From positions 124,001 to 188,000 of the forward strand of contig PDLQ01000006.1 of the NCBI GenBank assembly GCA_002591745.1: 64,000 nucleotides of DNA, read 5' to 3'. Source of the stretch: Lewinellaceae bacterium SD302 (GTDB taxonomy: Bacteria > Bacteroidota > Bacteroidia > Chitinophagales > Saprospiraceae). This document shows, piece by piece, positions 8,078 through 18,429 of the stretch (the first letter of the stretch is position 1; the number at the start of each line of letters is the position of its first letter). The notes beneath the pieces are model-generated. The model was not told where the DNA came from, ran no database searches, and saw nothing but the letters and a program-made list of their open reading frames with translations. Position numbers and translations under genes: made by a program.

Positions 8078-11000
8078 ATGCCCGCAACTAGCAAGATTTT
8101 CCTATTCCCATTTCTATTCCTCCTTTCAATCGCCCTAGCCGCCCAGGACTCATTGGTACCAGACGACTACCTCGACAACCTGGAGGATTTCATGGAGGCT
8201 TCCCGCAATAAAAAGGCCCAGGATGCCTTTCAAAATTTCTACGGTCTCTTTCTCAGCGGCACTTTTACGCCCGAAGAGCAACTGGTGATTGTGAAGACCA
8301 CCGACCTGATGCAAGCTATGCGGGTAGCCCCGCAAAGGGGCTTCGTCGATTACTTTCATGCCCTCGAAAAAGTTAAAAGCGCCGAAAACGGGGAAACCCA
8401 GTTTCAGGAGTGGCACGATGTGGCAACTTATTTATTGAACGAAACACCCTTTAAAGTCAATCGCTATAGTGCATTCCTGGCTACTTCCGACGTCTATTTG
8501 CACCAAAATATATTGGACAAACCCGGAGGGACGGACTGGGTGGCTGCCGGTGGTAAGCCCAGTTGGGAATACCGGGGAGGCGAGGCCCATTTGAAGATTG
8601 ATGAACTGGAAAGGTTGGTCGCCATATCGGCCAACGACAGCCTGGCCATTCTGAATACCAGTATCGACATCGACCTCGTAAATGAGAAAGCACTCGGTAA
8701 GGGTGGCAAAGTAAGCTGGGAACGCAATGGCCTCTCACCGGATGTTTACGCCGAGCTGGATGCGTTCAGTTTCGCGACCAATCGTGGTCAGTACACGGCT
8801 AAAAATGCCAGGATGTTCTATCCGGAATACTTCGAAGGAAGGGTGCTGGAAGGTACTTTTACCGATCAGATCATCGCCGGTGGGGTGAAAGCTACTACTG
8901 AATACCCGCGCTTTACGTCTACGGCGGGTTACGTAGAAATTGAAGACGTTGGAGATGGTATTGATCTGCGGGGCAACTTCGAGATGCGCGGCGCTACGGT
9001 TTACGCCATTGGTGACCAGGGCAGACAAGCCGAAGTAGAACTCTTTATTGCCGATAAAGACGGAGAGAAGAAAGTTCATGGTAAGGCCGACCGTTTTAGT
9101 GTTCGACAAGGTGACAAAGTACTGGGTGACGGCGTGGAAACCTCCATTTACTTTGGTGAAGACAGTCTTTATCACCCCAGTGTGACCATGAAAGTTGACG
9201 TGGAGGGCCGGGTGATGCAATTGATTCGTACCCGTTCCGGCACCGATCGCAACCCTTTTTACCACAGCCTGAATCGGGTGAATATTTACGCTGATTACAT
9301 CGACGTATTTCTTGACCAGGACAGTATGGTGGTGGGTAAGCCTACGGTAACTTTTGCCGATAAAAGCCCGGTAGTGGTGGAGAGTGAAGACTTCTTCAGC
9401 CCCCAGGAATACTTCCGGATTCAAAATATTTCCAGCGTCAACCCACTGGCCCTCATGCTGTCTTTACGGGAACAAGTTACCGGTAACGACTTTATTTCCA
9501 CCGACCGGGTGGCCCAGGCTATCAATCCGGATTTCCGGACCGACAACATTCAGTCATTGCTCTTCGATTTGGCTGCCGATGGCTTTATCAACTATGACGT
9601 TGAAAATAAACGCCTGCAGCTTAAACCTAAGGTATCTCATTACGTACGCTCCAATCTGAGCATGAAGGATTTTGACCGTATGAAAATCGAGAGTAATACG
9701 CCAGAAGTTAATGCATTCATTGACCTGACCTCCGGCCGAATCAATCTGGTTGGCGTAAAACCCATCGAATTCAGCCGCGAGAAGCGGACTCGCATTAATC
9801 CCCTGGGAGAAATGGTCGTCGTTTCCGGTGACCGCGATTTCGATTTCGACGGCGAGATCAACGCCGGATTCAGCGTAATGACGGGAAAGGAGTTCGGCTT
9901 TAAATATCATCCCTATCACATTGAACTGGATTCGGTCCGTTATCTGGATTTCTTCATCCCTGAAACTCCGGATAATCCGGAAAACGTCAACGCCAAATCC
10001 ATCGGCTCACGGCTGGAACACCTGGAGGGCTACCTTCTATTGGATGCCCCGAAGAACAAATCCGGACGGGAGAATATTGATATTTTCCCTTCCCTGCAAT
10101 CCAAAGGCGTTTCTTACATCTTTTACGACCAGGGAGACACCGCAGCGAACTACGACCGAGATAGCTTTTTCTTCCAGGTAGATCCGTTTTCTTTCAATCA
10201 CCTGAACTCCCTGACCGATGCAGACATGGAGTTTAAGGGCAATCTCAATAGCGGTGGCATTTTTCCGGAAATTGAGGAAACCGCTTCTTTACAGGATGAT
10301 CGCTCCTTGGGTTTCATTACTGATACGGATACCGACGGGACGGACATGTACGGTGAACGTGGTCACTACTCGGGACAAATCTCGCTCAATAATTCAGGAC
10401 TGAGAGGCATCGGAAAGCTCGACTATCTCGGTGCCGTTGTGGAAGCGGAAGATTTCAAGTTCAGACTGGACAATACCACGGCCAGTGCCCGCCAGTTCAA
10501 CCTGGAAGAAGACCGGGGCGAAAAGGACCATCCACAAATACGCGGACAGGAAGTGACCATCGAATGGCGGCCCTATGCTGACTCCTTGATGATCAATTCC
10601 TCGAAAGAGACACCTTTCGATATGTACCAGTCCGGTGATCATAATTTCGACGGACTGTTAGTACTCACACCCGAGGGGGTAAAGGGAACTGGCAAACTTA
10701 GCTGGTCAGCTGCTACCATGAGCAGCGAGGCCATTGACTTCGGGGCTTTCCGCGCCGATGCCGATACCGCTAACGTACAGATCAACAGCCTGGAAAGTGA
10801 CGACCGCCTGGCCCTTAAAACTGAAAATGTCAACGCCAAGGTCAATTTCGACGCCCAGGTCGGCACCTTTCAGAACAACGGTAACGAGTTGGTCACCGAA
10901 CTGCCTTACAACCAGTTTTCCACTTCCATCAAGAAGTTTGATTGGGACATGGCGGGAAATACCATCAGTTTCCGGGCCGACGAAGGAAAATTAGGCCGCT

Positions 11001-12697
11001 TTACTTCCATTAATGAAGATCAGGAAGAATTGACCTTCCAGGGAACGGAGGCCATCTATGACTTGAGCACCAGTATGCTCGATGTACAGGGTGTTGATTC
11101 CGTCCGCTCCGCAGATGCAACTATCTACCCACCCGAAGGCAAAATTCGCGTTGAGCCAGGAGCAAAAATTACCGAGATCACCGACGCCCGAATTGTAGCC
11201 GATACGGTCAACCGTTATCACGTCATCAACCGGGCAACGGTTAACATTCTCGGTCGCCGTAAATACAAAGCCAGTGGATTTTACGAGTACAACGTGGGTC
11301 CCCACGAACAAGAGCTGGAACTGCAGGAAATCATTGGTACGCCGGTGGGTAAAGGAAAATACAGTGAAAAAGCCACGGAAACCCGTGCATCCGGCGAGAT
11401 CGAAGAGGGTACCGAATTCTACGTTGATGACAAGATCAAGTTTCAGGGCACCATCAATCTGGAAACCACGAATAAAAACCTGTTCTTCGACGGCTTTGCC
11501 AAGATCGAAGCCGACTACCTTTACTCCCCGACCTGGTTCCGCGTCCGTAGCGAAGGAGACAAACGCGACCTGACCCTTCAGATCAAGAGCCCGCAAAACC
11601 AGGAGGGCACCCCGTTGCACACCGGCTTTTACCTGAGCAAGGACCGTCAACTGGTTTACCCCAGCATGGTGGAGATCCTCGATTTTCGTAAAGACCACCC
11701 GATCTTACCCATAACCGGCGTTCTAAACTACGACGAAAAGAATGACCGCTTCCTCTTCGGAGACAGCACCCGCGTAGTGGAAGGCACCACCATGGGCAAC
11801 ATCATGACTTTAGACAACCGTCTTGGGAAATTAAGCGGTGAAGGTATCCTGGGCGTCGGTGGCCGCCTTACCTACGTCGACACCAAAAACTACGGCCGTA
11901 TTTCAATGGATGTGCCCCCCAAGCCGGTAGTTATCGAAGAAAAGATCGAGAGCGATGACGTAGATGACGGTGGGGCTGATGACATCATGATCCTGGATGA
12001 CGAGGAGCCGACGGACACCACCGCTGGTAAAACCCTCACTATTGACGTTGACCTCGCCCCGGAGTACCCGGAAGTGGTTGTAGAAATGATGTCAGCCATC
12101 CAGTTCAATATGCCTAAAAAGCTCCTGAACATTATGACGACGGACATTAAAGCCGCCGCTTTCGCCAGTCCGGCCCTCAACCTGATCAATGACGGTGAGT
12201 TCTATCGTGATGGCGTCCGTAATCTTTTTCCAGAAAGTAAAGAGCGCGAGGCGGCTCTCCAGGGGATGTCGCTCGGCTACATCGACCTGCCGGCCAAGGT
12301 CAACCCCCATACTTTCCTTTTCAGTAAACTGAAACTGAAGTGGCAGAACGACTACCAGAGTTTCATCAGCGACGAAAAGCTCACCGGATTGGTGAGCATT
12401 AACGGAGAAAGCGTCAATAAGATGCTGGAGATATACGTAGAGTACAAAATGCCCAGCGCCGGGGATGACCGCATTGGCATCTACCTCAAATCACCCAGCG
12501 AACTGTTCTATTTCTTCTACTTCAAGGACGGCATCATGAACGTGGTTTCCAACAATCCTACATTCATGACCGAATTGGAAGGCATTAAGACGAAAGACCT
12601 CGTTTTCAAAATGCCCGATGGTGAAGAATATGAGATCATCCCCGTTGAATTGAGCAGTGCCAGCACTTTCTTACGGAGAGCCAAGAACGCTTTCTAG
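8078..12697 (+). CDS. Very large exported protein of unknown function
   Basis: A 1539-residue protein with a signal peptide (hydrophobic segment FLFPFLFLLSIALA, then AQD). After an alpha-helical region (residues 20-140), almost the whole length is strand-rich, with recurring phrases such as 'GKVSWERNG', 'GKLSWSAATMSSEA', 'ARQFNLEEDR' and 'GKLDYLGAVVEAEDFKF'. This suggests repeated beta-strand units like those of LptA/OstA or AsmA-type lipid-handling proteins. That resemblance is an impression, not an identified domain. An acidic low-complexity linker lies near residues 1290-1315. No T9SS tail or beta-barrel signature ends the chain, which finishes with LRRAKNAF. Probable location is the periplasm or inner face of the outer membrane. 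Confidence 0.8.
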   Translation: MPATSKIFLFPFLFLLSIALAAQDSLVPDDYLDNLEDFMEASRNKKAQDAFQNFYGLFLSGTFTPEEQLVIVKTTDLMQAMRVAPQRGFVDYFHALEKVKSAENGETQFQEWHDVATYLLNETPFKVNRYSAFLATSDVYLHQNILDKPGGTDWVAAGGKPSWEYRGGEAHLKIDELERLVAISANDSLAILNTSIDIDLVNEKALGKGGKVSWERNGLSPDVYAELDAFSFATNRGQYTAKNARMFYPEYFEGRVLEGTFTDQIIAGGVKATTEYPRFTSTAGYVEIEDVGDGIDLRGNFEMRGATVYAIGDQGRQAEVELFIADKDGEKKVHGKADRFSVRQGDKVLGDGVETSIYFGEDSLYHPSVTMKVDVEGRVMQLIRTRSGTDRNPFYHSLNRVNIYADYIDVFLDQDSMVVGKPTVTFADKSPVVVESEDFFSPQEYFRIQNISSVNPLALMLSLREQVTGNDFISTDRVAQAINPDFRTDNIQSLLFDLAADGFINYDVENKRLQLKPKVSHYVRSNLSMKDFDRMKIESNTPEVNAFIDLTSGRINLVGVKPIEFSREKRTRINPLGEMVVVSGDRDFDFDGEINAGFSVMTGKEFGFKYHPYHIELDSVRYLDFFIPETPDNPENVNAKSIGSRLEHLEGYLLLDAPKNKSGRENIDIFPSLQSKGVSYIFYDQGDTAANYDRDSFFFQVDPFSFNHLNSLTDADMEFKGNLNSGGIFPEIEETASLQDDRSLGFITDTDTDGTDMYGERGHYSGQISLNNSGLRGIGKLDYLGAVVEAEDFKFRLDNTTASARQFNLEEDRGEKDHPQIRGQEVTIEWRPYADSLMINSSKETPFDMYQSGDHNFDGLLVLTPEGVKGTGKLSWSAATMSSEAIDFGAFRADADTANVQINSLESDDRLALKTENVNAKVNFDAQVGTFQNNGNELVTELPYNQFSTSIKKFDWDMAGNTISFRADEGKLGRFTSINEDQEELTFQGTEAIYDLSTSMLDVQGVDSVRSADATIYPPEGKIRVEPGAKITEITDARIVADTVNRYHVINRATVNILGRRKYKASGFYEYNVGPHEQELELQEIIGTPVGKGKYSEKATETRASGEIEEGTEFYVDDKIKFQGTINLETTNKNLFFDGFAKIEADYLYSPTWFRVRSEGDKRDLTLQIKSPQNQEGTPLHTGFYLSKDRQLVYPSMVEILDFRKDHPILPITGVLNYDEKNDRFLFGDSTRVVEGTTMGNIMTLDNRLGKLSGEGILGVGGRLTYVDTKNYGRISMDVPPKPVVIEEKIESDDVDDGGADDIMILDDEEPTDTTAGKTLTIDVDLAPEYPEVVVEMMSAIQFNMPKKLLNIMTTDIKAAAFASPALNLINDGEFYRDGVRNLFPESKEREAALQGMSLGYIDLPAKVNPHTFLFSKLKLKWQNDYQSFISDEKLTGLVSINGESVNKMLEIYVEYKMPSAGDDRIGIYLKSPSELFYFFYFKDGIMNVVSNNPTFMTELEGIKTKDLVFKMPDGEEYEIIPVELSSASTFLRRAKNAF

Positions 12698-12795
12698 TAG
12701 TCTACTGTTTGGAGTTGCGAATATCCCCATCCGCGTTCTTTGCAACCTGAACATAGATTGTTTTGGCTAACAACGTAGCAATGCTATGTGAGAAA

Positions 12796-12874
12796 TGACA
12801 ATTGACCTGAAATAATGGTATGATCCTCGAATAAGCCTGGGGTCGTACCATCATTTTGCAGTTCCCCATTGTCA
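12796..12874 (+). ncRNA. Structured leader or 3' element upstream of metK
   Basis: A 12-bp inner stem (12815-12826 with 12840-12851, two G-T pairs, 13-nt loop) sits inside an outer stem TGACAAT/ATTGTCA (12796-12802 with 12868-12874). A short CCTGA/TCAGG hairpin follows at 12907-12921. The position before metK invites a SAM-sensing idea, but the layout does not match SAM-I or SAM-II as I know them, and the likely metK promoter lies downstream at 12955. It may instead close the preceding transcript. Just before it, 12771-12780 holds a degenerate (one mismatch) copy of the TGCTACTTTG repeat. Confidence 0.4.
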
Positions 12875-12954
12875 AATGTATGTACGAAACCCTGATAATT
12901 CACCTTCCTGACTTCCTCAGGACCGGCAATATTCATAGGCTATCTTTTTTTTCC

Positions 12955-12962
12955 TAGCTTTG
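12955..12962 (+). promoter_or_regulatory. Probable -7 element of the metK promoter
   Basis: TAGCTTTG matches the Bacteroidota -7 consensus TAnnTTTG exactly and lies 17 bp before the metK ATG. The -33 position 19 bp upstream reads TTC rather than TTG, so the match is partial. A T-rich run at 12944-12952 precedes it. Confidence 0.5.
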
Positions 12963-12979
12963 CGCCAAATAACCTGACT

Positions 12980-14233
12980 ATGCCATATCTATTCACTTCC
13001 GAATCCGTTTCGGAAGGACACCCCGATAAAGTTTCCGACCAAATCTCAGATGCTCTCGTCGATCATTTCCTGGCTTTTGACCCCGATTCAAAAGTAGCCT
13101 GTGAGACGCTAGTGACTACTGGACAAGTCGTACTGGCCGGAGAGGTGAAATCTCAGACTTACCTGGATGTACAGAGTATTGCCCGTGACGTGATTCGTCG
13201 GATTGGCTACACCAAGTCCGAGTACATGTTCGAAGCCAACAGTTGTGGGGTACTTTCAGCTATTCACGAACAGAGTCCCGACATTAACCAAGGCGTCGAG
13301 CGGGCTAACAAAGAAGACCAGGGTGCCGGCGACCAGGGCATGATGTTCGGATACGCCACCAATGAGACGGACAACTATATGCCGCTGGCCCTGGACCTGA
13401 GCCATAAGATCTTGCAGGAACTGGCCGAGATTCGCCGTGAAAACAGTGATATTACCTATCTGCGTCCCGACAGCAAGAGCCAGGTAACCATCGAATACGA
13501 TGACAACCACAAACCGATCCGTATCGATAGCATCGTGGTATCTACTCAGCATGATGATTTCGACGAAGATGAGGCGATGCTGGCCAAGATCAAGGAGGAT
13601 GTGATCAACTTCGTCATTCCCCGCGTCAAGAGCCAGTTGAAGGCTGAGTTACAGGAACTTTTCAACGATGACATCACTTACCACGTGAACCCGACGGGTA
13701 AGTTCGTCATTGGTGGTCCTCACGGCGATGCCGGACTGACCGGTCGCAAGATCATCGTAGACACTTACGGTGGTAAAGGTGCTCACGGTGGTGGTGCTTT
13801 CTCCGGTAAAGACCCTTCCAAAGTTGACCGTAGCGCCGCTTATGCTACCCGCCACATTGCCAAAAACCTGGTGGCTGCCGGTGTAGCCGATGAAATTCTG
13901 GTACAGGTCTCTTACGCCATTGGCGTAGCCAAACCGACCAATATCTACGTCAACACCAATGGTTCCGCCAAGGTCCAACTGACCGACGCTCAGATCGCCG
14001 ACAAAGTCACGGAGGTATTCGACATGCGCCCTTACGCCATTGAAACCCGTCTTAAACTGCGTAACCCGATCTACAGCGAAACAGCCGCTTACGGACACAT
14101 GGGCCGCAAGAGCGAGACCAAAAGCGTAACCCTGACCAATGGTTCAGGTGAAACCAAAACTTTCGAGGTAGAAACCTTTACCTGGGAAAAACTGGACTAC
14201 GTCGATAAAGTGAAAGCTACTTTCGGACTATAA
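12980..14233 (+). CDS. metK: S-adenosylmethionine synthetase
   Basis: MetK makes S-adenosylmethionine from ATP and methionine in the cytoplasm. The 417-residue protein has all family landmarks: the N-terminal [19 protein letters not shown] with its catalytic His and metal-binding residues, the hexapeptide region [12 protein letters not shown], and the P-loop-like [19 protein letters not shown]. Length is near the bacterial norm of 380-420. It is monocistronic: a -7 element lies at 12955 and a strong terminator at 14255. Confidence 0.98.
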   Translation: MPYLFTSESVSEGHPDKVSDQISDALVDHFLAFDPDSKVACETLVTTGQVVLAGEVKSQTYLDVQSIARDVIRRIGYTKSEYMFEANSCGVLSAIHEQSPDINQGVERANKEDQGAGDQGMMFGYATNETDNYMPLALDLSHKILQELAEIRRENSDITYLRPDSKSQVTIEYDDNHKPIRIDSIVVSTQHDDFDEDEAMLAKIKEDVINFVIPRVKSQLKAELQELFNDDITYHVNPTGKFVIGGPHGDAGLTGRKIIVDTYGGKGAHGGGAFSGKDPSKVDRSAAYATRHIAKNLVAAGVADEILVQVSYAIGVAKPTNIYVNTNGSAKVQLTDAQIADKVTEVFDMRPYAIETRLKLRNPIYSETAAYGHMGRKSETKSVTLTNGSGETKTFEVETFTWEKLDYVDKVKATFGL

Positions 14234-14254
14234 TTCCGCGTAAATACTTACTAG

Positions 14255-14296
14255 AAAGCCGCCTTAATTCCCTGTGGACTTGAGGCGGCTTTTTAT
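14255..14296 (+). terminator. Intrinsic terminator after metK
   Basis: AAAGCCGCCT (14255-14264) pairs perfectly with AGGCGGCTTT (14283-14292), with an 18-nt loop, and the stem runs into a T-rich tail. It lies between the convergent metK and mqnB genes. Confidence 0.9.
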
Positions 14297-14312
14297 TTTG
14301 GGTCCAATCACC

Positions 14313-15014
14313 TCAGTTCTCCGCTGACTGCGCTGCAAAAGCACTCATGAGGGCAATCAGGTTCTCGTTGAGTCGGTCCAGGGCCAATGGTATATTCCAT
14401 TCATCCCGGTTGCGGGGGGTAACGTAGTTGCTGATTGCCCTGACCGCTAACATTGCTACTTTGTTAGCCCGACAGGCATAAAAGAAAGCGGCACCTTCCA
14501 TGGTTTCTACGCTGGCCTCCGGATAGAGTTTTCGCAGTTGATTGATGGTAGATTGGCTACCGCTGGCTCGGTTCACGCTCAGCGCACTGACTTTCTTCAA
14601 ACCGCTGGAAGCACTTAACGCACCGTCATTTAAAATTTGGCCGGAAGCGTTAAAGATGCCACTCTCTCTTTCCTGAAGGCCCATAGATTGCAAGTCCAGA
14701 AAAGAACCGTCGCGATCTTCTGCCCCCAGGTCCGCGAAACGATCGGCGATGACCTCAATGACCTGACCAATTTCGAGTTCCACGTCCAGGGCACCCGCTA
14801 TGCCGGCCTGAATGGCCAGGTCGTAACTTTGGCGCGCCAGTACGGTACCCAGTGAAAATGCGGTAATGGGCAGGCCTACACCTGAAATCAGGATGTCAAC
14901 GACCAACCCACCTTTTTTGAAGCGGACGGGACCTTCAGAAGTGAAATTTTCATCCAGCCACCCGCGTAAACCTGCGATTTCAAATGGGGTGGCGGAGACG
15001 ATCAGGATTTTCAT
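14313..15014 (-). CDS. mqnB: Futalosine hydrolase
   Basis: A 233-residue member of the purine nucleoside phosphorylase/MTAN fold. MqnB cleaves futalosine to dehypoxanthine futalosine in the futalosine route to menaquinone. Support: the N-terminal MKILIVSATPFEI, the GIAGAL substrate loop, the segment DRFADLGAEDRDG typical of MqnB rather than MTAN, and SVETMEGAAFFYAC plus VRAISNYVTPRNRDEWNI near the end. It overlaps the helicase gene by 4 bp (ATGA), so the two are translationally coupled although functionally unrelated. A TGCTACTTTG repeat copy lies inside at 14454-14463. Confidence 0.85.
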   Translation of the reverse strand: MKILIVSATPFEIAGLRGWLDENFTSEGPVRFKKGGLVVDILISGVGLPITAFSLGTVLARQSYDLAIQAGIAGALDVELEIGQVIEVIADRFADLGAEDRDGSFLDLQSMGLQERESGIFNASGQILNDGALSASSGLKKVSALSVNRASGSQSTINQLRKLYPEASVETMEGAAFFYACRANKVAMLAVRAISNYVTPRNRDEWNIPLALDRLNENLIALMSAFAAQSAEN

Positions 15015-18000
15015 TGTTCCAATTTCAGTATGGTTCCTTGTAATGGCAGATGGATGTAGGCTGCTACCAATGGAACCGGTAAAAGCTGCTTACTCGCCCA
15101 GGCCTGATAATGCAAGGAAGGCAGGTGCTGGTTGAGTTGTGCATCCCATTTTTTACTGGCCAGGACACAGTGATTTATGATCACCGACTGCTGGTTGGTC
15201 CTTAGCAGGATATCGATCTGACTGGCATATAGCTGTGGCCCATCGTAGTAGCGGTAGGGTAGCGCCAGACTACGATCTGCCAAGGGCAGGATATTCTGTA
15301 GCCATAGCTGAAAGGTGTCACTACGTTCCAGAAGCTCATCCGCATCGGCAGTTTCAGGAATGGCGTAGTTTGACAAAAGGGTCTCGGCCATTTCGGTGCG
15401 CTCTGCCTGCGTTAGCAATGGATGATCTGCCTGGCAGAAGGCCGCAATGACCTGTCCGAATTCAGGAGTTGCCAATTCGGGAAGCAGAGATGATTCAGGT
15501 TGAAAATATTGATGCAGCGCTGATTTAGCAAACGACTTTACGGGGAAACGAGTAATCATTTCACGCTCACCCACTTCGTAGGTAATATGTATGGCACGGC
15601 AGGTTTCGTTGGCTTGCATGAAGGGGATCGGATTAAATTTCTGCTCGCTGACCGGCAGGGTCTTAGGCTCGGTCCAGTGACGAGTGCGCTTGTCTACTTC
15701 ATGATTTTTCCAGGTGAACGGAGCCTGGTCGCTAGCGGGGTCCAGTACGGTTTCAGTTCCGTAGACCCGGTCTAGCCAACCCGCTCCATCTTTAGTAGTA
15801 GGCAGTACGAGGTAATCACGGGCACGGGTGATGCCTACGTAGAGCAGTCGAGCTTCCTCCGCCTTGGCTTCGGCAGTTTTCTCTTCCTGCCAGTGACTAT
15901 TATCCATGGCTTCGATCAGTTCAAGGCCCCGACCGGACACACCGTACGGATTTACCCAGTACCGTAGCCAACGACCGGCTAATGGCCGATTGATGTCCAC
16001 ATCACTTACCTCGCTGATGATTGCCCGGCCCCAGAGATCTGCCCGTAGACCCTGATCCAGATCGTTACAGATAACGATGGGCCATTCCAATCCTTTGGAA
16101 CGGTGATAGGTGAGCACATTTACGGCTTCCGGACGCTCTCCGGCACCCTGGCGATCCATTCGTTCCCGCGCCAGTCGATCGAGGGCTAACAAGAAGCCCC
16201 CGACGGAGGCAGCTTGCTGTTGACGATGGCTGTTTTCTTCGTATTCCAGAGCTATTTTACGCAATTCGTCAACGTTACTGAGTCGTTGCTCGCCGTTACC
16301 CCAGGAAACGATGATCCTGCGCAGGTCGAGTTTGTCCAGTAAATGATTCAATAATTCCGAAGGAGCATATTCTTGGGTGTCTTCCCGCATCTCGTCCAGA
16401 GCAGTAATGAAAGAATCATCTTCTCCCCAGGGTGGAAGTGCGAAGCGATTTTCTTCCTTTTCGACTTGCTCAACATAGTCCAGTCGGTCTTCAATGATTT
16501 CAGAGATATCCTGTCGGTTTGCCAACAGTTTGATCTCCGCTACGGAAAGGCTGTCTTCGCTATTGAGCATATATTTCAGACAGGCCAGTATCAGGGTGCT
16601 CTCGGCGGTGGAAAGCAGGCCATCTCTGGCTACGGCGGCGGGCAGACCGGCATCATGGAGTGCAGTGGCGATGTCACGGCAGCCAAAATTGCTGCGGCAA
16701 AGGATGGCAATATCTTCGGCGCGGAGTGGGCGGTAATCAGATGCCCCTTTAGGGCGAATCAGCGGCGGGTCCGCCAAGAGTTCCGCAACTGAGCGGGCCA
16801 GAACACCGTATTTCCAAGCCTTAGGGATGCGGCCTTTCCCATCCAGTTCGTAGTGCCAATGCCAGAGTGCAGTTTCGGCAGCTTGTTCAGGACTTTCATC
16901 AGGACCAAACTCGCTGTTTTTGCGCTTTCGCTTAGGATTCAGCCGTACCTCTGCTTCGGGGAGATCTGAGAAAGCACGGGTAAAGATGTCATTACTTACG
17001 TAGACGAGGTCTTCTCTGCTGCGGTAGCTGTGTTCCTGAATATTTTCAGCTTTGACACCGCCACAGGCTGCAATGACTGCCGCCATCAGTTTTGGCTCAG
17101 CGCCCCGGAATCCATAGATGGATTGTTTGGGATCGCCTACCCAAATACTCTGATTGGCCAGTTTGCTAAGTTCAAGGAAAATGGCCAGCTGGATAGGGGA
17201 GGTATCCTGAAACTCATCAACCATCAACAAATCCAGTTCCTTGCTCAGGGTTTCCTTTACTGTCTGATTTTCCAATAGCCGAAGTACCAAAACTTCCATA
17301 TCGGTGTAGTCGATCTGGCCGCGACGTTGTTTGTAATCGGCGTATTCCCGAATGGTCTTTTCAGCGCAATCGAAGATCAGTTCGATGAAATTCCTGACAT
17401 CGTCCTGAAAGGCTTTAAAGGCCAGGTGGCCGTTTGCGTAGGAAGTAAGGTCTTCAATGATTTCGCGGCTTTTTGCCCCTACTTTAAGTTTACAGAGCCC
17501 GGCCCATTGTTGCCAACTCAAGTATTGTTTCTGTTGAAGTTCCCGGTGAAGATTCCTCAGTTTTTGAGCAACACTTAGTGATGTTTTGGTCTGGTCTGCC
17601 TCATTAGCCTCAAGTTGCATCTGGGTGCTGTCCAGCAGCGTCAGCAAGCCCTGGTTGATGCTGTTGAGGTCACGATCACCAGCAGGTGGTAGAAAGTCCG
17701 CAAAAGTTTGCCAGGACTGTTCCTTACTGCGTTGAATCGCGGTAGTGCCAAAATCGTTGGCCCGGATAACCTCCACCACATCTCTGACCTCTTTTCGCCA
17801 GTTATAAGCATTGCCAAAACCGGCCGTCAAACCCAGGCGATTGATAAGGCTTTCTATCCGTTCGATTGTCGGGACGTCAATGACAGCCGCCATACTCAGG
17901 TTGAAGAGCTGCTGGTGGTCGCTATCGGGAATGATCTCGACCTGTGGCGACACACCTGCCTCAAATGCAAACCGTTGCAGCAACTTTACGCCGAGACCGT

Positions 18001-18241
18001 GTACCGTTCCGATCAGCGCATTGGATAACTCATTGGCCTCCTGGGTCAGCCCTTCGGATAAAAGCTTTACCCGAACCCTTTCTTTCAACTCAGCTGCTGC
18101 CTTTTTAGTAAAGGTCGTGGCGATAATACCGGCTGCTTTGACTTCTTTATTGGTCAGCAGTCGAGTCATTTCCTGGGTGAGTCGGTAGGTTTTACCACTA
18201 CCAGCTCCGGCGGAGATTATCTTGATGTTGTCGAGCGGCAT
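15011..18241 (-). CDS. UvrD/RecB-type helicase with AddA-like layout
   Basis: A roughly 1076-residue SF1A helicase, probably for double-strand break end processing. Motif I is SAGAGSGKTYRLT at the N-terminus, motif II LLMVDEFQDTSPIQL, motif III VGDPKQSIYGFRGA, motif V YHRSKGLEWPIVI, and motif VI LLYVGITRARDYLVL. The C-terminal 150 residues sit where AddA/RecB carry a PD-(D/E)xK nuclease. Here that region reads ASQIDILLRTNQQSVIINHC, with no clear (D/E)xK lysine, so the nuclease may be inactive. I prefer the ATG at 18241 (starting MPLDNIKIISAG) over the ORF start at 18289, which adds 16 residues. mqnB overlaps its end; no partner addB is seen in the window. Confidence 0.85.
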   Translation of the reverse strand: MPLDNIKIISAGAGSGKTYRLTQEMTRLLTNKEVKAAGIIATTFTKKAAAELKERVRVKLLSEGLTQEANELSNALIGTVHGLGVKLLQRFAFEAGVSPQVEIIPDSDHQQLFNLSMAAVIDVPTIERIESLINRLGLTAGFGNAYNWRKEVRDVVEVIRANDFGTTAIQRSKEQSWQTFADFLPPAGDRDLNSINQGLLTLLDSTQMQLEANEADQTKTSLSVAQKLRNLHRELQQKQYLSWQQWAGLCKLKVGAKSREIIEDLTSYANGHLAFKAFQDDVRNFIELIFDCAEKTIREYADYKQRRGQIDYTDMEVLVLRLLENQTVKETLSKELDLLMVDEFQDTSPIQLAIFLELSKLANQSIWVGDPKQSIYGFRGAEPKLMAAVIAACGGVKAENIQEHSYRSREDLVYVSNDIFTRAFSDLPEAEVRLNPKRKRKNSEFGPDESPEQAAETALWHWHYELDGKGRIPKAWKYGVLARSVAELLADPPLIRPKGASDYRPLRAEDIAILCRSNFGCRDIATALHDAGLPAAVARDGLLSTAESTLILACLKYMLNSEDSLSVAEIKLLANRQDISEIIEDRLDYVEQVEKEENRFALPPWGEDDSFITALDEMREDTQEYAPSELLNHLLDKLDLRRIIVSWGNGEQRLSNVDELRKIALEYEENSHRQQQAASVGGFLLALDRLARERMDRQGAGERPEAVNVLTYHRSKGLEWPIVICNDLDQGLRADLWGRAIISEVSDVDINRPLAGRWLRYWVNPYGVSGRGLELIEAMDNSHWQEEKTAEAKAEEARLLYVGITRARDYLVLPTTKDGAGWLDRVYGTETVLDPASDQAPFTWKNHEVDKRTRHWTEPKTLPVSEQKFNPIPFMQANETCRAIHITYEVGEREMITRFPVKSFAKSALHQYFQPESSLLPELATPEFGQVIAAFCQADHPLLTQAERTEMAETLLSNYAIPETADADELLERSDTFQLWLQNILPLADRSLALPYRYYDGPQLYASQIDILLRTNQQSVIINHCVLASKKWDAQLNQHLPSLHYQAWASKQLLPVPLVAAYIHLPLQGTILKLEQ

Positions 18242-18429
18242 TGCTTTGAGTTCAGTTGTGTTTGGAAATAGGAAATAGAAGCGCTGCACTTATGGAGATA
18301 AGAGCCGATCTGCCGCGCCCCGAAACTAGTACACGCTACGCTCTATTCCCTCTCTAGATTAACTGTCAATGCGGCTGACTGTCGCGTGGGTTCCAATATA
18401 CCATTGCATAGTGCTTTTAATTTCTAATA

